Shown here: piece by piece, positions 15,043-24,044 of the stretch
How the letters are laid out: each line of letters begins with the position of its first letter
How positions within the stretch are numbered: position 1 is the first letter of the stretch
DNA from: a virus
DNA length: 36,554 nt
Reading direction: 5' to 3' (one strand)
Virus record (IMG/VR): IMGVR_UViG_3300009194_000027
Coordinates: 1 to 36,554 of that record
Translations under genes and position numbers: made by a program
Notes under the pieces: generated by a model
The model's database searches: none
What the model was told of the DNA's origin: nothing
Seen by the model: the letters and a program-made list of their open reading frames with translations, nothing else

Positions 15043-16290
15043 ATGTACATACTCGAAACGGCTTATGTTAAACGCGGTGCCCGCAACAGACTGTGGGTTG
15101 AAGAAGACATTGCTGACGTCCCAATTCAGGAAGTGGCGGCTAATTACCATCATGTATGGTTATTTCTTACCTATCCCTCACAGATCGAGCCATTAGGTTT
15201 GTTACTGGAAGATATCATCAACTACCTCAATGGGGTGGAGGCGGACGTCACCACACAGGAATGGTTGACCTCTCTTGGCAATGAGACCTTACCATTCCGT
15301 TACGATGCACCGTCGTTTGAGGTCAACTACGTCAAATACACTAACGTCTGGCATGCTGGTTATAAAATTGAACCCATTACCCGGATCGGTACATTATCAC
15401 AAACGGGGAGTAAATGGGATAAAGAAGACCTTCTGATTTGGCGTGATGATGTCAATCCGGAAACATTGGCACGTAATGCCATGTTCACCGTTAATGGACT
15501 ATTCCACCCTGCAGAGTATGGCCCGGACGGCGTCCATGTTCATATGGGAAACCGGACTCTCCGGCAGTCTAACGATAACCAGATCGGCCTTTATTCTTTT
15601 GCTAATGTCGGAAACCTGAGTTATATTCCGATTACCGATGAAATGGTGACGGCACAACGCGACGGTGCGTCTTTACATACTGGAGTATACGTAACACTCC
15701 CGGAGACAACCGACATGAACGGAAAAATGTTCTTGGTTGTACTGGGCGGTTATCTCCAGGTACTAGGGAAAACATATACCAGAGTGGGTGAACGAACGTA
15801 TCGAATCGAGCTAGCCAACCTCATGATGGTAGAGCGGTTCTATGATAGCTGGAAAGATCTCGATTTGGCAGATACATTAGGATTCACCCAATATGATTTC
15901 AATGACACCCTCTTTGAGGTCGGTGAAATCCTAGAAGACGAAACCGTACGTAAATTCCTGACAATGCCGCAGAGTTTCTTTGTGGCGGTGGGAACGGATT
16001 CGTTCTTTCAAGAATTGATTCCGGTGGAACACTCAGGGCTCCCTGGACGGTATTACGACTACGAGACCACTCGCTATCCATTAATGGGTGCGTATGGTCG
16101 TATGCTTGAATACCATCCGATTGAAGAAGATGGTATCACGGTGATGTGTACGACGGAGAATAAACGTCATAATTATGATTTCTTCCGGCGTCCCTGGACA
16201 AAAAGTGAGGGAATCGACGCAGGACGCTATCCATACCGCCCGTACGAGCACACACAGGCGTTTTATCGTCTGATGGGGAGTCAGAGGTAA
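15043..16290 (+). CDS. Unknown protein, probable virion structural protein
   Basis: I do not recognise this 415-residue protein. It is soluble and Tyr/Trp/aromatic rich, with a mixed beta pattern, e.g. WLFLTYPSQIEPLG, MFLVVLGGYLQVLG and a C-terminal Arg/Tyr-rich tail (RRPWTKSEG). The composition and its place between fibre genes and the spike module suggest a tail or baseplate role. I choose ATG 15043 (MYILETAYV) because a CGAGG site lies about 7 nt upstream; a TTG-initiated extension from 15013 is possible but less likely. It is transcribed away from the long fibre and ends at a bidirectional hairpin. Confidence 0.6.
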   Translation: MYILETAYVKRGARNRLWVEEDIADVPIQEVAANYHHVWLFLTYPSQIEPLGLLLEDIINYLNGVEADVTTQEWLTSLGNETLPFRYDAPSFEVNYVKYTNVWHAGYKIEPITRIGTLSQTGSKWDKEDLLIWRDDVNPETLARNAMFTVNGLFHPAEYGPDGVHVHMGNRTLRQSNDNQIGLYSFANVGNLSYIPITDEMVTAQRDGASLHTGVYVTLPETTDMNGKMFLVVLGGYLQVLGKTYTRVGERTYRIELANLMMVERFYDSWKDLDLADTLGFTQYDFNDTLFEVGEILEDETVRKFLTMPQSFFVAVGTDSFFQELIPVEHSGLPGRYYDYETTRYPLMGAYGRMLEYHPIEEDGITVMCTTENKRHNYDFFRRPWTKSEGIDAGRYPYRPYEHTQAFYRLMGSQR

Positions 16291-16300
16291 CGACATAAAT

Positions 16301-16320
16301 GGGAGGGCGTGAGCCCTCCC
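16301..16320. terminator. Bidirectional terminator hairpin
   Basis: An 8-bp stem (GGGAGGGC / GCCCTCCC) with a GTGA tetraloop, extended by AT/AT, lies between converging genes. On the plus strand it is preceded by CGACATAA and on the minus strand by GGACATA, the flank shared by several hairpins here. Confidence 0.7.
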
Positions 16321-16331
16321 ATATGTCCGTC

Positions 16332-16493
16332 TCACCCCAACCACCATTGAGCAATGTAAAAGGCACCTACAAGAACGGTAACGATGGCGGGAACCGTAAA
16401 CGCCATCAGGGCCCACTTTTCGACACGGCGGACGCGACGTCGATGCTCCCATTCCTGGTTGATTTTCTCGTTTCGACTAAGAGCCACAATCAC
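16332..16493 (-). CDS. Small 53-aa membrane protein
   Basis: A short reading frame of 53 codons starts at GTG 16493, overlapping the TGA of the dUTPase gene (GTGA), with GGGAGG just upstream; a second GTG at 16487 has better spacing (8 nt) and would give 51 residues. The N-terminal half is strongly basic (HRRRVRRVEK) and the C-terminal half is one hydrophobic segment of about 22 residues ending QWWLG. This gives a cytoplasmic basic tail and a single membrane span by the positive-inside rule. It fills the gap between dUTPase and the terminator at 16301. No function can be assigned. Confidence 0.6.
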   Translation of the reverse strand: MIVALSRNEKINQEWEHRRRVRRVEKWALMAFTVPAIVTVLVGAFYIAQWWLG

Positions 16494-17095
16494 ACCCTCC
16501 CGGTACTGCCAAAGCCACCGAGCCCGCGCTCGGTTTCTTCGGAGAACGCCTCCACAAATTGGAAGTTTAGAGCAAACCGTTCCACCACCAAGTATTGTGC
16601 GATCCGCTCACCTGGTTCAATGGTAATGCATTTCGCCACATACTCTTCAAACAAGGCAGGGGGTTGGTGACGGTTCCACAGCGAGACCTTGATCTCATTC
16701 TGGTAATCGGAGTCGATAATGCCGGTCAGGTTACCCAGGACCAGTCCCTTGTTGCCCAGTCCACTGCGGGGGAACATCATCCCTACAAAACGGGGGTCTT
16801 TGAGGTAAATCGCCAGACCCGTGGACACCAGTGCCTGTTCACCGGGTTTGATCTCCAAAGGCTTCGCCCCGACGTAACGCAGGTCAATGCCCGCACTCCC
16901 TGCAGTGGCGACGGCGTTATAGTAGCCCTGTTTGATCGTGTCGGCTAAGGTGTCATCCAACTCATTGAAGACCTCTTCTTTGAACATGGCCTCCACCGGA
17001 AGGCCCATCGGTGCATTGATCGCGGTCGTGTTGTACGCAACACCCCCCGCGATGATCTCGTGGGCGTCTTCCATGGTGAATGTTTCTTGAGACAT
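16490..17095 (-). CDS. dut: dUTPase (dUTP diphosphatase)
   Basis: This 201-residue enzyme hydrolyses dUTP to dUMP, keeping uracil out of phage DNA. All five motifs of trimeric dUTPases are visible: AGSAGIDLR (motif 1, about residue 66), PRSGLGNKGLVLGNL (2), GIIDSDYQNEI (3), RIAQYLV (4) and the C-terminal RGLGGFGSTG (5). The ~65-residue N-terminal extension before motif 1 is longer than in usual ~150-residue dUTPases. It starts at ATG 17095 with AAGGAG and lies 12 bp downstream of the SbcC-like gene, with which it probably shares a transcript. Confidence 0.93.
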   Translation of the reverse strand: MSQETFTMEDAHEIIAGGVAYNTTAINAPMGLPVEAMFKEEVFNELDDTLADTIKQGYYNAVATAGSAGIDLRYVGAKPLEIKPGEQALVSTGLAIYLKDPRFVGMMFPRSGLGNKGLVLGNLTGIIDSDYQNEIKVSLWNRHQPPALFEEYVAKCITIEPGERIAQYLVVERFALNFQFVEAFSEETERGLGGFGSTGRV

Positions 17096-17107
17096 TACGG
17101 TGACTCC

Positions 17108-20100
17108 TTAGCTAATTTCGACATGTTCGTTGTACCGTTGTGGGACGGTAATGTTGCTGGGGTCGATCACGCAGACATCTGCCTGATTGAATGCCCCATG
17201 GGTGGCGCTGAAATGGCTGATGAAAAACAGCTGTCGAATCTGATTCATCTCCAACATCTGGTTGATGAAAGGGATTAAGTTCAATCGATGCTGTTCATCA
17301 AAGGTGCTACCAAACTCATCGAGATACAGCGGCATCTCTTCGAGTTTTAAGAACTTCATGACCAGAAGCTTGAAGGCAAAGTTGATGATATCTCGCTGGG
17401 ACGCCGACCCCCGACTGATGTCTTCCGGCATGACAGCGCCATTATTGACATCCAGAGGGAACTTATAGTTCAGTTCATCCTTTTCCACCTGGGAGGGCAA
17501 TACCTCCATCGGGTAGGTCCAGATTTCGGCGATGACAGCATTGATCATCTTCACCACACCCTGCATGAAGCCCATCAAATACCGACCAATCAGCCCATCG
17601 GTAGGGGATAAGGACTTGACCAAGATGTGATAGTCGGTCTGCGCTTGTTTGCTCTGTTCGTGTTGGAGTTCCAGATCCTTCAATACCCCTTCACGTAACT
17701 CAATGCGCGACAGTTGCTCCTGTGTCTGCGCCAGCTGCATCTGGGTTTGTTGGGTTTCTTCTCCGATGGCTTTCTGGAACAAAGCGTCCCGTTGCGTTTC
17801 GGTGTCGCCCAAGAAGCCCTCAATGTCCGTCGCCACTCGGGAGAGATCTTCACGCAGAGTCATCACCTGTTCTTGAAAAGAACGCATTTCCTGATGGCGT
17901 CGATGGAGGCCCCGTACCTCATTGGTGAGCGAGTCTATCTGATCCTCCAGTTCTTTACGACGGGCGTCCTGTTGGGTCATCGCGTGGCGGTCAATGGCCT
18001 CAACATACCGCAGACGATGCTTAAGGACATCGCGTTCCTGACAAAGGTCCTGACGCTCCAGCGTGAGCTGCATGGCATCAAACCAGGCAATCGCCGCATT
18101 CGCGTGACGGCGCGGTTGGCGTGTCATTACTTGGGATTCAATGCACACATCCCAGACGGGCTGGAACATTGGACTATCATTAACCAGCCGACGGAACTGG
18201 CGAACATACCCCAGATAGTCGTCATAAGCTTCTAAATACTCCCGATCCTCCTTGAGCTGTTTGTCAACGACGTCAATACGGTTTTGGGTTTCCGTTTTCC
18301 GCATCTCCAACTGGGTGATTTCTTTCGGGTCCACCCCCGGCTGGAAGTGATGCTGGCAGTTAGGACATTGAATGGTCTCACAACCTTTCATGCGCGATAG
18401 TCGAGAAAGGAGGGAGGTGAGTTCAGCGTCCAGTTTCTGACGTTGTGCTTGGAACGCCTCTACCCGGTCTTTTACTTCAATACCCTTCGCTGAACTGTAA
18501 TACCCTTCAGCGTTCTCCGGAAAGGTCTGCAGTAACGTTTGCCAATCATTAAACACCGATTGCAACAACTCGTGAGGGTTGCGATCTGCAGGGAGTTCCA
18601 CCAAAGGAAACATTCCGTGATAGCCCGCAATTCGTTTACCCAGTTGTTCCTGTTTTTGCTCAAAGGACTGAACAGTACCACGGAGGGTGGCAATCTCTTC
18701 TTCTGATAACACCACATCACGAGAAGGGGCTTGTTGAATTAACTGCTGGTGATCCTCCTGGAGCTTCTCGAGTACGGCCTGCTGGCGCTGGTACTGTGTC
18801 GACACCGTCTCAATCGCCTCAGAAAGCCCTGTGAGCGTTCCTACCCCCCACTCCGGGGGTAAGGTGATCTGTTGGGAAAGAAGACGCTGTGCCTGCCTTG
18901 TGAGACGTTGTAGCCGCTGTTGGAAGTCATGACTCGATGAAAACGGCGCAGTGACGTTTGGCTGACGCAGGGTGAACAGGGAATCCAGCTTATCAGTAAG
19001 GACGCCGACCCGTTTACGCAGCTGGGCGACCTCGCTGTCATCAGGGAGGTCTTGGTTCTCTCGCGCCATCCGTTTATTAATGTGTTTGATCACCCCCTGC
19101 TGGTCACGATGGAGAGAACGCGACTTGTTGTATACGTCAAAAGCGTACTTTAGATCCACCGGGGATAGTTTGGTTAACCACTCACGACGTTTGGCGGTGG
19201 TCATATCGGTGAATTTGGTAATACCGATCAAGAGCTCATGGATTTCACGGGTCAATCCGAAGTGTTCTTCTACTAATTCTTTTTGTACCGCCATGGTGCC
19301 TTTGTTATTGAGTACCTCACCATCTATTTCAAACGTATGGTGCCCGGTACCGCTGTTGTACTCCGAGTACAGTTTGTACCGCCGCCCACGATGGGTCAAG
19401 ACAATAGACTTACTCCCACCTTTAGCAAACTGACGATGGTTGGTGGGTAACGGAGTAAGTTCCTCTAAGATGCTGCTGTTATGCGTTACGACAAAGTTAT
19501 CTGTCACATAAAGACTATCAGGATGATCGATGGAAATACATTGTGCTTCCTCGATACCGTCTGGCTCAATGGACTTAATTCTAAGTTTTAGGATCTGGTT
19601 ATACTGACCGTTATCATTGGCTCGCTCTTTTTTCTTAGGAAGGGTGAACAACTCCGATGGTTTCTTATAGCGAATATTGACGTTGTACGCCAGTCGTCCC
19701 GGAACACGTTCGCCTTTACTATTGGTAAACTTTGTCCGTTTCTGACTGATCTTTGCAAGTCCCCCTAGGGAGCGAACCAGATACGCGACGTGCTCTGCCA
19801 AGGTGTGACTAACCGTACAGTAGCTCGACGTTGACCCTTTACCGATATAGCCGTCGGTATCCATGAGGCCCTGGAGGAGTTCTAAACGCTGGCGCCGTGA
19901 TGCCAGTAGATAATCTTTAGGAATCGATTTATCCCAAGACCGTTTATACCCTAACCCATATTCCCGCAGGGCGACCATGTGGTGATTCACACGGATGTTG
20001 TTGTGACCTCTAAGTTCAGTGTCTTCGTTGGTAACAATACTGTACGTTAAACACTTATCTGGTACTACATTCCGCACCTTCAATTCAAGTCCCTTCCTGA

Positions 20101-20674
20101 GTCGTTTTGAGACTTTCTCGAAGATGAACTCTTCCGGGTTGGTTATCACAATCGATCCGTCAATACAGCCATCTCCTAGGATAACCCCCATGACGTACGG
20201 ATCAACCGGAAGCTCCTTATCTTCCCCGCCCTCTGCATCGATGAGGTCCACCCACAGGAGGTGGCCTCTAGCAGTGCTAAGTTTGTGGATGATGTCTTCC
20301 GTGGTGATCACTCTGGGAACAATGGGGTAGACACTCCCTCCATGGTAAACCGACCACAGATGATCTCCAGTTGCTCGAGCAGTGCGTCCGTCAGCAAACG
20401 TGATCTTGTAGATTTGCTTCTTGCCTTGGGGAAATACACCGTTCACTTTCGTTGTCGTACCGTCTTTGGCAATCACCTCGGTTCCGATTTTCATTTCCCC
20501 CATGGGTTTCCACCCACCGGGGACTTTAACCCAACTATCCAAAGGCTGGGCTTTACCTGCACCATTTGAGCCGATAATCAGCTGCATATGGCTCTTCGGA
20601 TAGATCGCTATCCGTTGGATGTTGGAGAGCAATAACCGTTTATATTTCTCCAACACAAATTCTTCGATGACCAT
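17108..20674 (-). CDS. SbcC/Rad50/gp46-like recombination ATPase precursor interrupted by an intein
   Basis: This is the ATPase subunit of a DNA end-processing nuclease complex. The Walker A motif GSNGAGK is split by an intein (19478-20551); joining the exteins restores GSNGAGKSSILEEL. Then come long coiled-coil arms with a CPNC zinc-hook-like motif (residues 770-773 of the precursor), and a C-terminal lobe with the ABC signature SRGSASQRD, Walker B LYLDEFGSTFDE and H-loop ISHF. The mature protein would be about 830 residues. The start is uncertain: I use ATG 20674, about 11 nt after AAAAGGA; ATG 20686 and GTG 20710 are in frame. The usual nuclease partner (SbcD/gp47) is not in the window. 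Confidence 0.88.
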   Translation of the reverse strand: MVIEEFVLEKYKRLLLSNIQRIAIYPKSHMQLIIGSNGAGKAQPLDSWVKVPGGWKPMGEMKIGTEVIAKDGTTTKVNGVFPQGKKQIYKITFADGRTARATGDHLWSVYHGGSVYPIVPRVITTEDIIHKLSTARGHLLWVDLIDAEGGEDKELPVDPYVMGVILGDGCIDGSIVITNPEEFIFEKVSKRLRKGLELKVRNVVPDKCLTYSIVTNEDTELRGHNNIRVNHHMVALREYGLGYKRSWDKSIPKDYLLASRRQRLELLQGLMDTDGYIGKGSTSSYCTVSHTLAEHVAYLVRSLGGLAKISQKRTKFTNSKGERVPGRLAYNVNIRYKKPSELFTLPKKKERANDNGQYNQILKLRIKSIEPDGIEEAQCISIDHPDSLYVTDNFVVTHNSSILEELTPLPTNHRQFAKGGSKSIVLTHRGRRYKLYSEYNSGTGHHTFEIDGEVLNNKGTMAVQKELVEEHFGLTREIHELLIGITKFTDMTTAKRREWLTKLSPVDLKYAFDVYNKSRSLHRDQQGVIKHINKRMARENQDLPDDSEVAQLRKRVGVLTDKLDSLFTLRQPNVTAPFSSSHDFQQRLQRLTRQAQRLLSQQITLPPEWGVGTLTGLSEAIETVSTQYQRQQAVLEKLQEDHQQLIQQAPSRDVVLSEEEIATLRGTVQSFEQKQEQLGKRIAGYHGMFPLVELPADRNPHELLQSVFNDWQTLLQTFPENAEGYYSSAKGIEVKDRVEAFQAQRQKLDAELTSLLSRLSRMKGCETIQCPNCQHHFQPGVDPKEITQLEMRKTETQNRIDVVDKQLKEDREYLEAYDDYLGYVRQFRRLVNDSPMFQPVWDVCIESQVMTRQPRRHANAAIAWFDAMQLTLERQDLCQERDVLKHRLRYVEAIDRHAMTQQDARRKELEDQIDSLTNEVRGLHRRHQEMRSFQEQVMTLREDLSRVATDIEGFLGDTETQRDALFQKAIGEETQQTQMQLAQTQEQLSRIELREGVLKDLELQHEQSKQAQTDYHILVKSLSPTDGLIGRYLMGFMQGVVKMINAVIAEIWTYPMEVLPSQVEKDELNYKFPLDVNNGAVMPEDISRGSASQRDIINFAFKLLVMKFLKLEEMPLYLDEFGSTFDEQHRLNLIPFINQMLEMNQIRQLFFISHFSATHGAFNQADVCVIDPSNITVPQRYNEHVEIS
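19478..20551 (-). mobile_element. Intein with LAGLIDADG homing endonuclease in the SbcC-like Walker A motif
   Basis: This 358-residue in-frame insertion begins AQPLDSWVKVPGGW and ends FVVTHN, followed by extein Ser. It has the splicing blocks: N-terminal block, block B ATGDHLW, and the C-terminal VVTHN with the final His-Asn. Two LAGLIDADG-type motifs, YVMGVILGDG and LLQGLMDTDG, about 106 residues apart, show an embedded homing endonuclease that is probably intact. The first residue is Ala rather than Cys or Ser, so splicing must use the route known for Ala1 inteins, with direct attack by the +1 Ser. Insertion between Lys and Ser of the P-loop places it in the most conserved DNA of the gene, typical for inteins. 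Confidence 0.93.
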
Positions 20675-20706
20675 GGTCGTCGACATCCTTTTATCAAAGG
20701 TATCTA

Positions 20707-20720
20707 TCACTATAGGAAGA
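20707..20720 (+). promoter_or_regulatory. T7-like promoter motif ahead of the spike genes
   Basis: TCACTATAGGAAGA lies 36 bp upstream of the spike start and matches 13 of 14 bases of the core and initiation part of T7-type promoters (TCACTATAGGGAGA); the upstream recognition part does not match. It points to the plus-strand spike/PAAR unit. Confidence 0.4.
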
Positions 20721-20755
20721 ACCTACACAGTGAACTTTGACACGGAGGATTACAC

Positions 20756-21646
20756 ATGCAAGTCTCTCAACTTGACCGTTACAGCATCGGGATTGCGGCG
20801 GAAAACAAACCGCTTACTAGCCGTCACCTCAACATCACCCCTGTCGAGGTTCTCTCAGCACTGGATGGCGAAATTAACTTTGCCCCTCAGGACAACACGG
20901 TCAGTGGGGTAGATGCCGACGGCAACCGCTACGAAGTCAAAACTACCCAGGACATGACACTGACGGCGGAATGGCTACCTCTTTCTAGTAACCGCGTCAC
21001 TCCACCCGACATCCGCCGTGGAGAACTGGTGGAGATCTATCGCGTCGCCGATAGTGATCAGTTCTTTTGGCGCTGTATGGGTCTTCGAGATGACCTACGG
21101 CGACTCGAGACTGCCATCTTTGCATTTAACGGATCTCCCGATGAAGGAAGCAAAGGCATTGATTCCGCGACGTGTTACTTTATGGAAGTCTCTACACACA
21201 AAAAGACCATCACTGTGAGTACCTCTCAATCAAATGGGGAACCTTTTGGTTATACAGCTCAGATCAATGCAGGGGAAGGACAGGTGGTATTAGAAGACAC
21301 TATTGGTAATTCCCTCTTTCTCGACTCCGGACGTGTCTTCTGGGAGTTGATCAATGCTGACCAGACCCATCTTCAACTCGACCGCACGAACATCTACGGA
21401 AAAGCGGACAACAACATTGAGTTTCGTGCCGGTAATGACGTGTATTGGGAAGCGGGTAACAACATGTCCATTGAGGTGGGGAACAACTACCGGATGAATG
21501 CCGGAAATAACAGCAGTATCAAAGCGGGTAGTACAGCGTCCATGGAAGGGGGGTCCTCCGCGACACTGAAGTCCGGGGGATCTACATTCACATTGACGCC
21601 AGGCGGTACGACACTGAAAACACCCAGTTTCTCGGGAGGTGCGTAA
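20756..21646 (+). CDS. Baseplate central spike protein (gp5 C-terminal-like beta-helix)
   Basis: This 296-residue protein probably forms the trimeric membrane-piercing spike under the tail tube. Residues 1-120 look like an OB-fold/adaptor region (VEIYRVADSDQFFWRC). Residues ~200-285 contain short repeats of about eight residues with recurring Gly-Asn (RAGNDVYW, EAGNNMSI, EVGNNYRM, NAGNNSSI, KAGSTASM, EGGSSATL), the pattern of T4 gp5-type or VgrG-type triple-stranded beta-helices. No lysozyme domain is present, unlike T4 gp5. It starts at ATG 20756 with a GGAGG site, and its stop shares a base with the ATG of the PAAR gene. Confidence 0.85.
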   Translation: MQVSQLDRYSIGIAAENKPLTSRHLNITPVEVLSALDGEINFAPQDNTVSGVDADGNRYEVKTTQDMTLTAEWLPLSSNRVTPPDIRRGELVEIYRVADSDQFFWRCMGLRDDLRRLETAIFAFNGSPDEGSKGIDSATCYFMEVSTHKKTITVSTSQSNGEPFGYTAQINAGEGQVVLEDTIGNSLFLDSGRVFWELINADQTHLQLDRTNIYGKADNNIEFRAGNDVYWEAGNNMSIEVGNNYRMNAGNNSSIKAGSTASMEGGSSATLKSGGSTFTLTPGGTTLKTPSFSGGA

Positions 21647-21912
21647 TGGGCAGAGGTGTTGCTTTGGTTGGAAAGGACACCGCGGGCGGTGTCCATCTGG
21701 GGGGAGGTCAATCCACTTTCGAGATCGAGGGGTCGTTAGTGGTGGTCAAAGGCGACCGGGTGGCGTCCCATGGCGACTCACCCCACTCGTCGGCGGTGAT
21801 GGTAGAGGGATCGTCGTGGTTTACCTGGAATGGTATCCCTGTGGTATTTGAAGGCCATAAAGCCAGTTGTGGGCACACCAGTACTGGCAGTGGGTGGTTT
21901 TCTATTGATTGA
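21646..21912 (+). CDS. PAAR-repeat spike tip protein
   Basis: This 88-residue protein has the length and features of PAAR proteins, which form a sharp metal-binding cone on the end of the central spike. These include a short hydrophobic start (GRGVALVGKDTAGG), a beta hairpin with VVVKGDRVASHGDSPHS, an FEGHKASCGH segment providing His/Cys zinc ligands, and a TGSGWF end. It is translationally coupled to the spike gene (TAATG overlap), and a bidirectional terminator follows. The spike plus PAAR pair strongly supports a contractile tail. Confidence 0.9.
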   Translation: MGRGVALVGKDTAGGVHLGGGQSTFEIEGSLVVVKGDRVASHGDSPHSSAVMVEGSSWFTWNGIPVVFEGHKASCGHTSTGSGWFSID

Positions 21913-21921
21913 CGCATAACA

Positions 21922-21941
21922 GGGCTCCCCGAAGGGAGCCC
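21922..21941. terminator. Bidirectional terminator hairpin
   Basis: An 8-bp stem (GGGCTCCC / GGGAGCCC) with a CGAA tetraloop lies between converging genes. It is flanked by CGCATAACA on the plus strand and CGTCATAATC on the minus strand. Confidence 0.75.
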
Positions 21942-21959
21942 GATTATGACGTTACTGCG

Positions 21960-24002
21960 TTACGCCGGAACCATGGAGGTGGAATCAGAAGACTTAGCTT
22001 CCTCCGCCTTACCATTCACGGTCTTACCTGACTCGGTGCCCACTTGCTTAGCCAATTCATCGATGTTGTGTTCCAGCACCGCCAGATAGGCGTTGATGGT
22101 ACTGATCACATAACCGTTGAAATGTCCGGCGGGCTGAGTCAGGATCCGAGACATGTTATTGATTCCACTAACCAGAGGGTTAGCGAATCGCGGCAACTGA
22201 TAGAAGGTTTTTGCTACAGTGTCCGCAGCTTCATCCATGTGTTTCTTGGCGTTCTTGTATGCCTCTTTGTTCTCCACCCCTTTGTCGGTCAGTTTAAGGA
22301 CCGCTTCAATGCGCTTGCCGATTTCGGTCATCTCACGAATACTGGGCACACGGTACGTTTCCTTGCCAGCTTTGGACGACCCTTGCAGCTTTTCAAAACC
22401 GACATTGAAAACCTTATTGAACTCCAACATCGTGGTGGCGGCCTGACCTCTTTCGTCAGTCACCTTGGCTGGGATCTTTTGTACGATATACTGCACCATA
22501 GCGTAATCGCCGGGTAACCGATGACTGCGCATTACACCCTGGACGCGAGCATATTTCGGAGGAAGTTCATTCGATTGCGCTTGGGTTTGATTGGGGAGTT
22601 TCTGAAGATGACGTTTGATGACTTGCGGAAAATCATCCATTGCCTTAATAAGCCCGACATTAATATCATTCATGGCTTCCTTAGACCCGCCCATTAAACC
22701 TCGGAATGAACGTTCCATGTCGGTGAAGATTTTCGCCGTGTCAGCAGCAATTCCGGTCGCAATGCGCGGGTAGTCATTGTAGACGTATTCTGCTACATCT
22801 TCAATGGCCGCCACACCACGCGGGTCATTACCCATGAACTGAGTGCCGATGTTCAGTTTAGCCGAACCTGAAATCTCGGTCTGGACGCTGGCATCACCTT
22901 TCAGGTCTTCCAGACGTGCACCCAGCTTCGCTACCCGCTTCTTGGCACGAGCGGCACCACCTGAGACTTTGGTCCACAGGTCGTAAAGCATTTCGAAGAG
23001 TTTGGCGATAGCGCGCTTGGTCGCTTCCACCACGGTCTTCATCTTCCCGGAGAGCGACTCCATGGAGATGTAGGTAGCGGTATGGCGCGAAGAGATTTGA
23101 CCAAAGGCTTCCATGGCCGGAATCACTTCTTCTTCCTGGAACATCGGGTCCAGGTTCTCCAGACCGATACGGATGGCATCAGCGGTCTCGCCGGACACGC
23201 CGTCGTTTACGTCCATCCCACGGGACAGGATATCGTAGTAGCGTTCCAGGGACTCAGACACGCGTTCAAAGTGGTCGATGTCACTTTCGATTTTGGCGAC
23301 GGCCTGGAGATCGTCTTCCATATCATCGACGGCTTCGACGTCATCTTCGGCGGGAGTTTCCGGCGTTTCATCGCCTTCTACCTGCGCGTCTTCCTCTTCC
23401 ACGGGGGCCTCGGGCGCTTCCACGGGGGCCGGAGCGTCTTCCTGTTCGACGGCTTCATGGTGGTCTTCGGAGGAGACCTCATCGGTCTGCGCTCCCTTGG
23501 GGTCCGCCTTGACGTTATCGTCTGCTTCCGGAGTGTCTTGGTCGTCACCGGTTTCCGGGGTCTTCAGTTCGGCTTCGACGGGCTTCTCGACATCGGCCTC
23601 ATGCTGGGAGTCAGGATCGACTTCTTTGCTATCATCGTGCTTGGGCTTTTCGTCATCTTCACCATCGATGTCGTCTTTTTTCTCTTCTTCGGAAGATTCG
23701 GTCGAAACCGCTTCCTCAGAGGCAGCAGCGTCATCGGAGGCATCTTCGTTGGACACCTTACCGTCATTGTCAGGAACGTGGACTTCCTGATGGCCTTGGT
23801 CGATATCCTTACCTTTCTCATCGCCGTCGGAGGCGGCGTCGATCTTGGCAGTAGCCGGCTTGTCGGTATCGACGTCGCCGCTGTCTTCGTTGGTGGCGGT
23901 GGAGAAATCCTCTTTCGGGGTTTCGCCTTCTTGAATCTTCACAGGTGCTTCCTTGTTCTCTTCCAGGGAAGCGTTAAGCCAATTACGGATATTGGTAGAC
24001 AT
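21960..24002 (-). CDS. Large protein with highly acidic N-terminus, probable internal virion or prohead protein
   Basis: This 680-residue protein has two very different parts. Residues ~12-240 are low complexity, dominated by Glu, Asp, Ala, Pro and Thr. Residues ~245-665 form a helical domain with basic helices (GKMKTVVEATKRAIAKLFEM, RAKKRVAKLGARLEDL). Between them are possible prohead-protease sites of the Ala/Ser-x-Glu type: AME (296-298) and SME (313-315). An acidic propeptide removed from a helical internal protein is a known layout in jumbo phages such as the phiKZ group; here it is inferred. It starts at ATG 24002 with AGGAGA and is last in a six-gene minus-strand unit. The long open frames opposite it are shadows of its biased codons. 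Confidence 0.7.
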   Translation of the reverse strand: MSTNIRNWLNASLEENKEAPVKIQEGETPKEDFSTATNEDSGDVDTDKPATAKIDAASDGDEKGKDIDQGHQEVHVPDNDGKVSNEDASDDAAASEEAVSTESSEEEKKDDIDGEDDEKPKHDDSKEVDPDSQHEADVEKPVEAELKTPETGDDQDTPEADDNVKADPKGAQTDEVSSEDHHEAVEQEDAPAPVEAPEAPVEEEDAQVEGDETPETPAEDDVEAVDDMEDDLQAVAKIESDIDHFERVSESLERYYDILSRGMDVNDGVSGETADAIRIGLENLDPMFQEEEVIPAMEAFGQISSRHTATYISMESLSGKMKTVVEATKRAIAKLFEMLYDLWTKVSGGAARAKKRVAKLGARLEDLKGDASVQTEISGSAKLNIGTQFMGNDPRGVAAIEDVAEYVYNDYPRIATGIAADTAKIFTDMERSFRGLMGGSKEAMNDINVGLIKAMDDFPQVIKRHLQKLPNQTQAQSNELPPKYARVQGVMRSHRLPGDYAMVQYIVQKIPAKVTDERGQAATTMLEFNKVFNVGFEKLQGSSKAGKETYRVPSIREMTEIGKRIEAVLKLTDKGVENKEAYKNAKKHMDEAADTVAKTFYQLPRFANPLVSGINNMSRILTQPAGHFNGYVISTINAYLAVLEHNIDELAKQVGTESGKTVNGKAEEAKSSDSTSMVPA

Positions 24003-24044
24003 ATCAGTCTCCTAGGAGATTACACCCGGCCGGGATGTAGTGGG

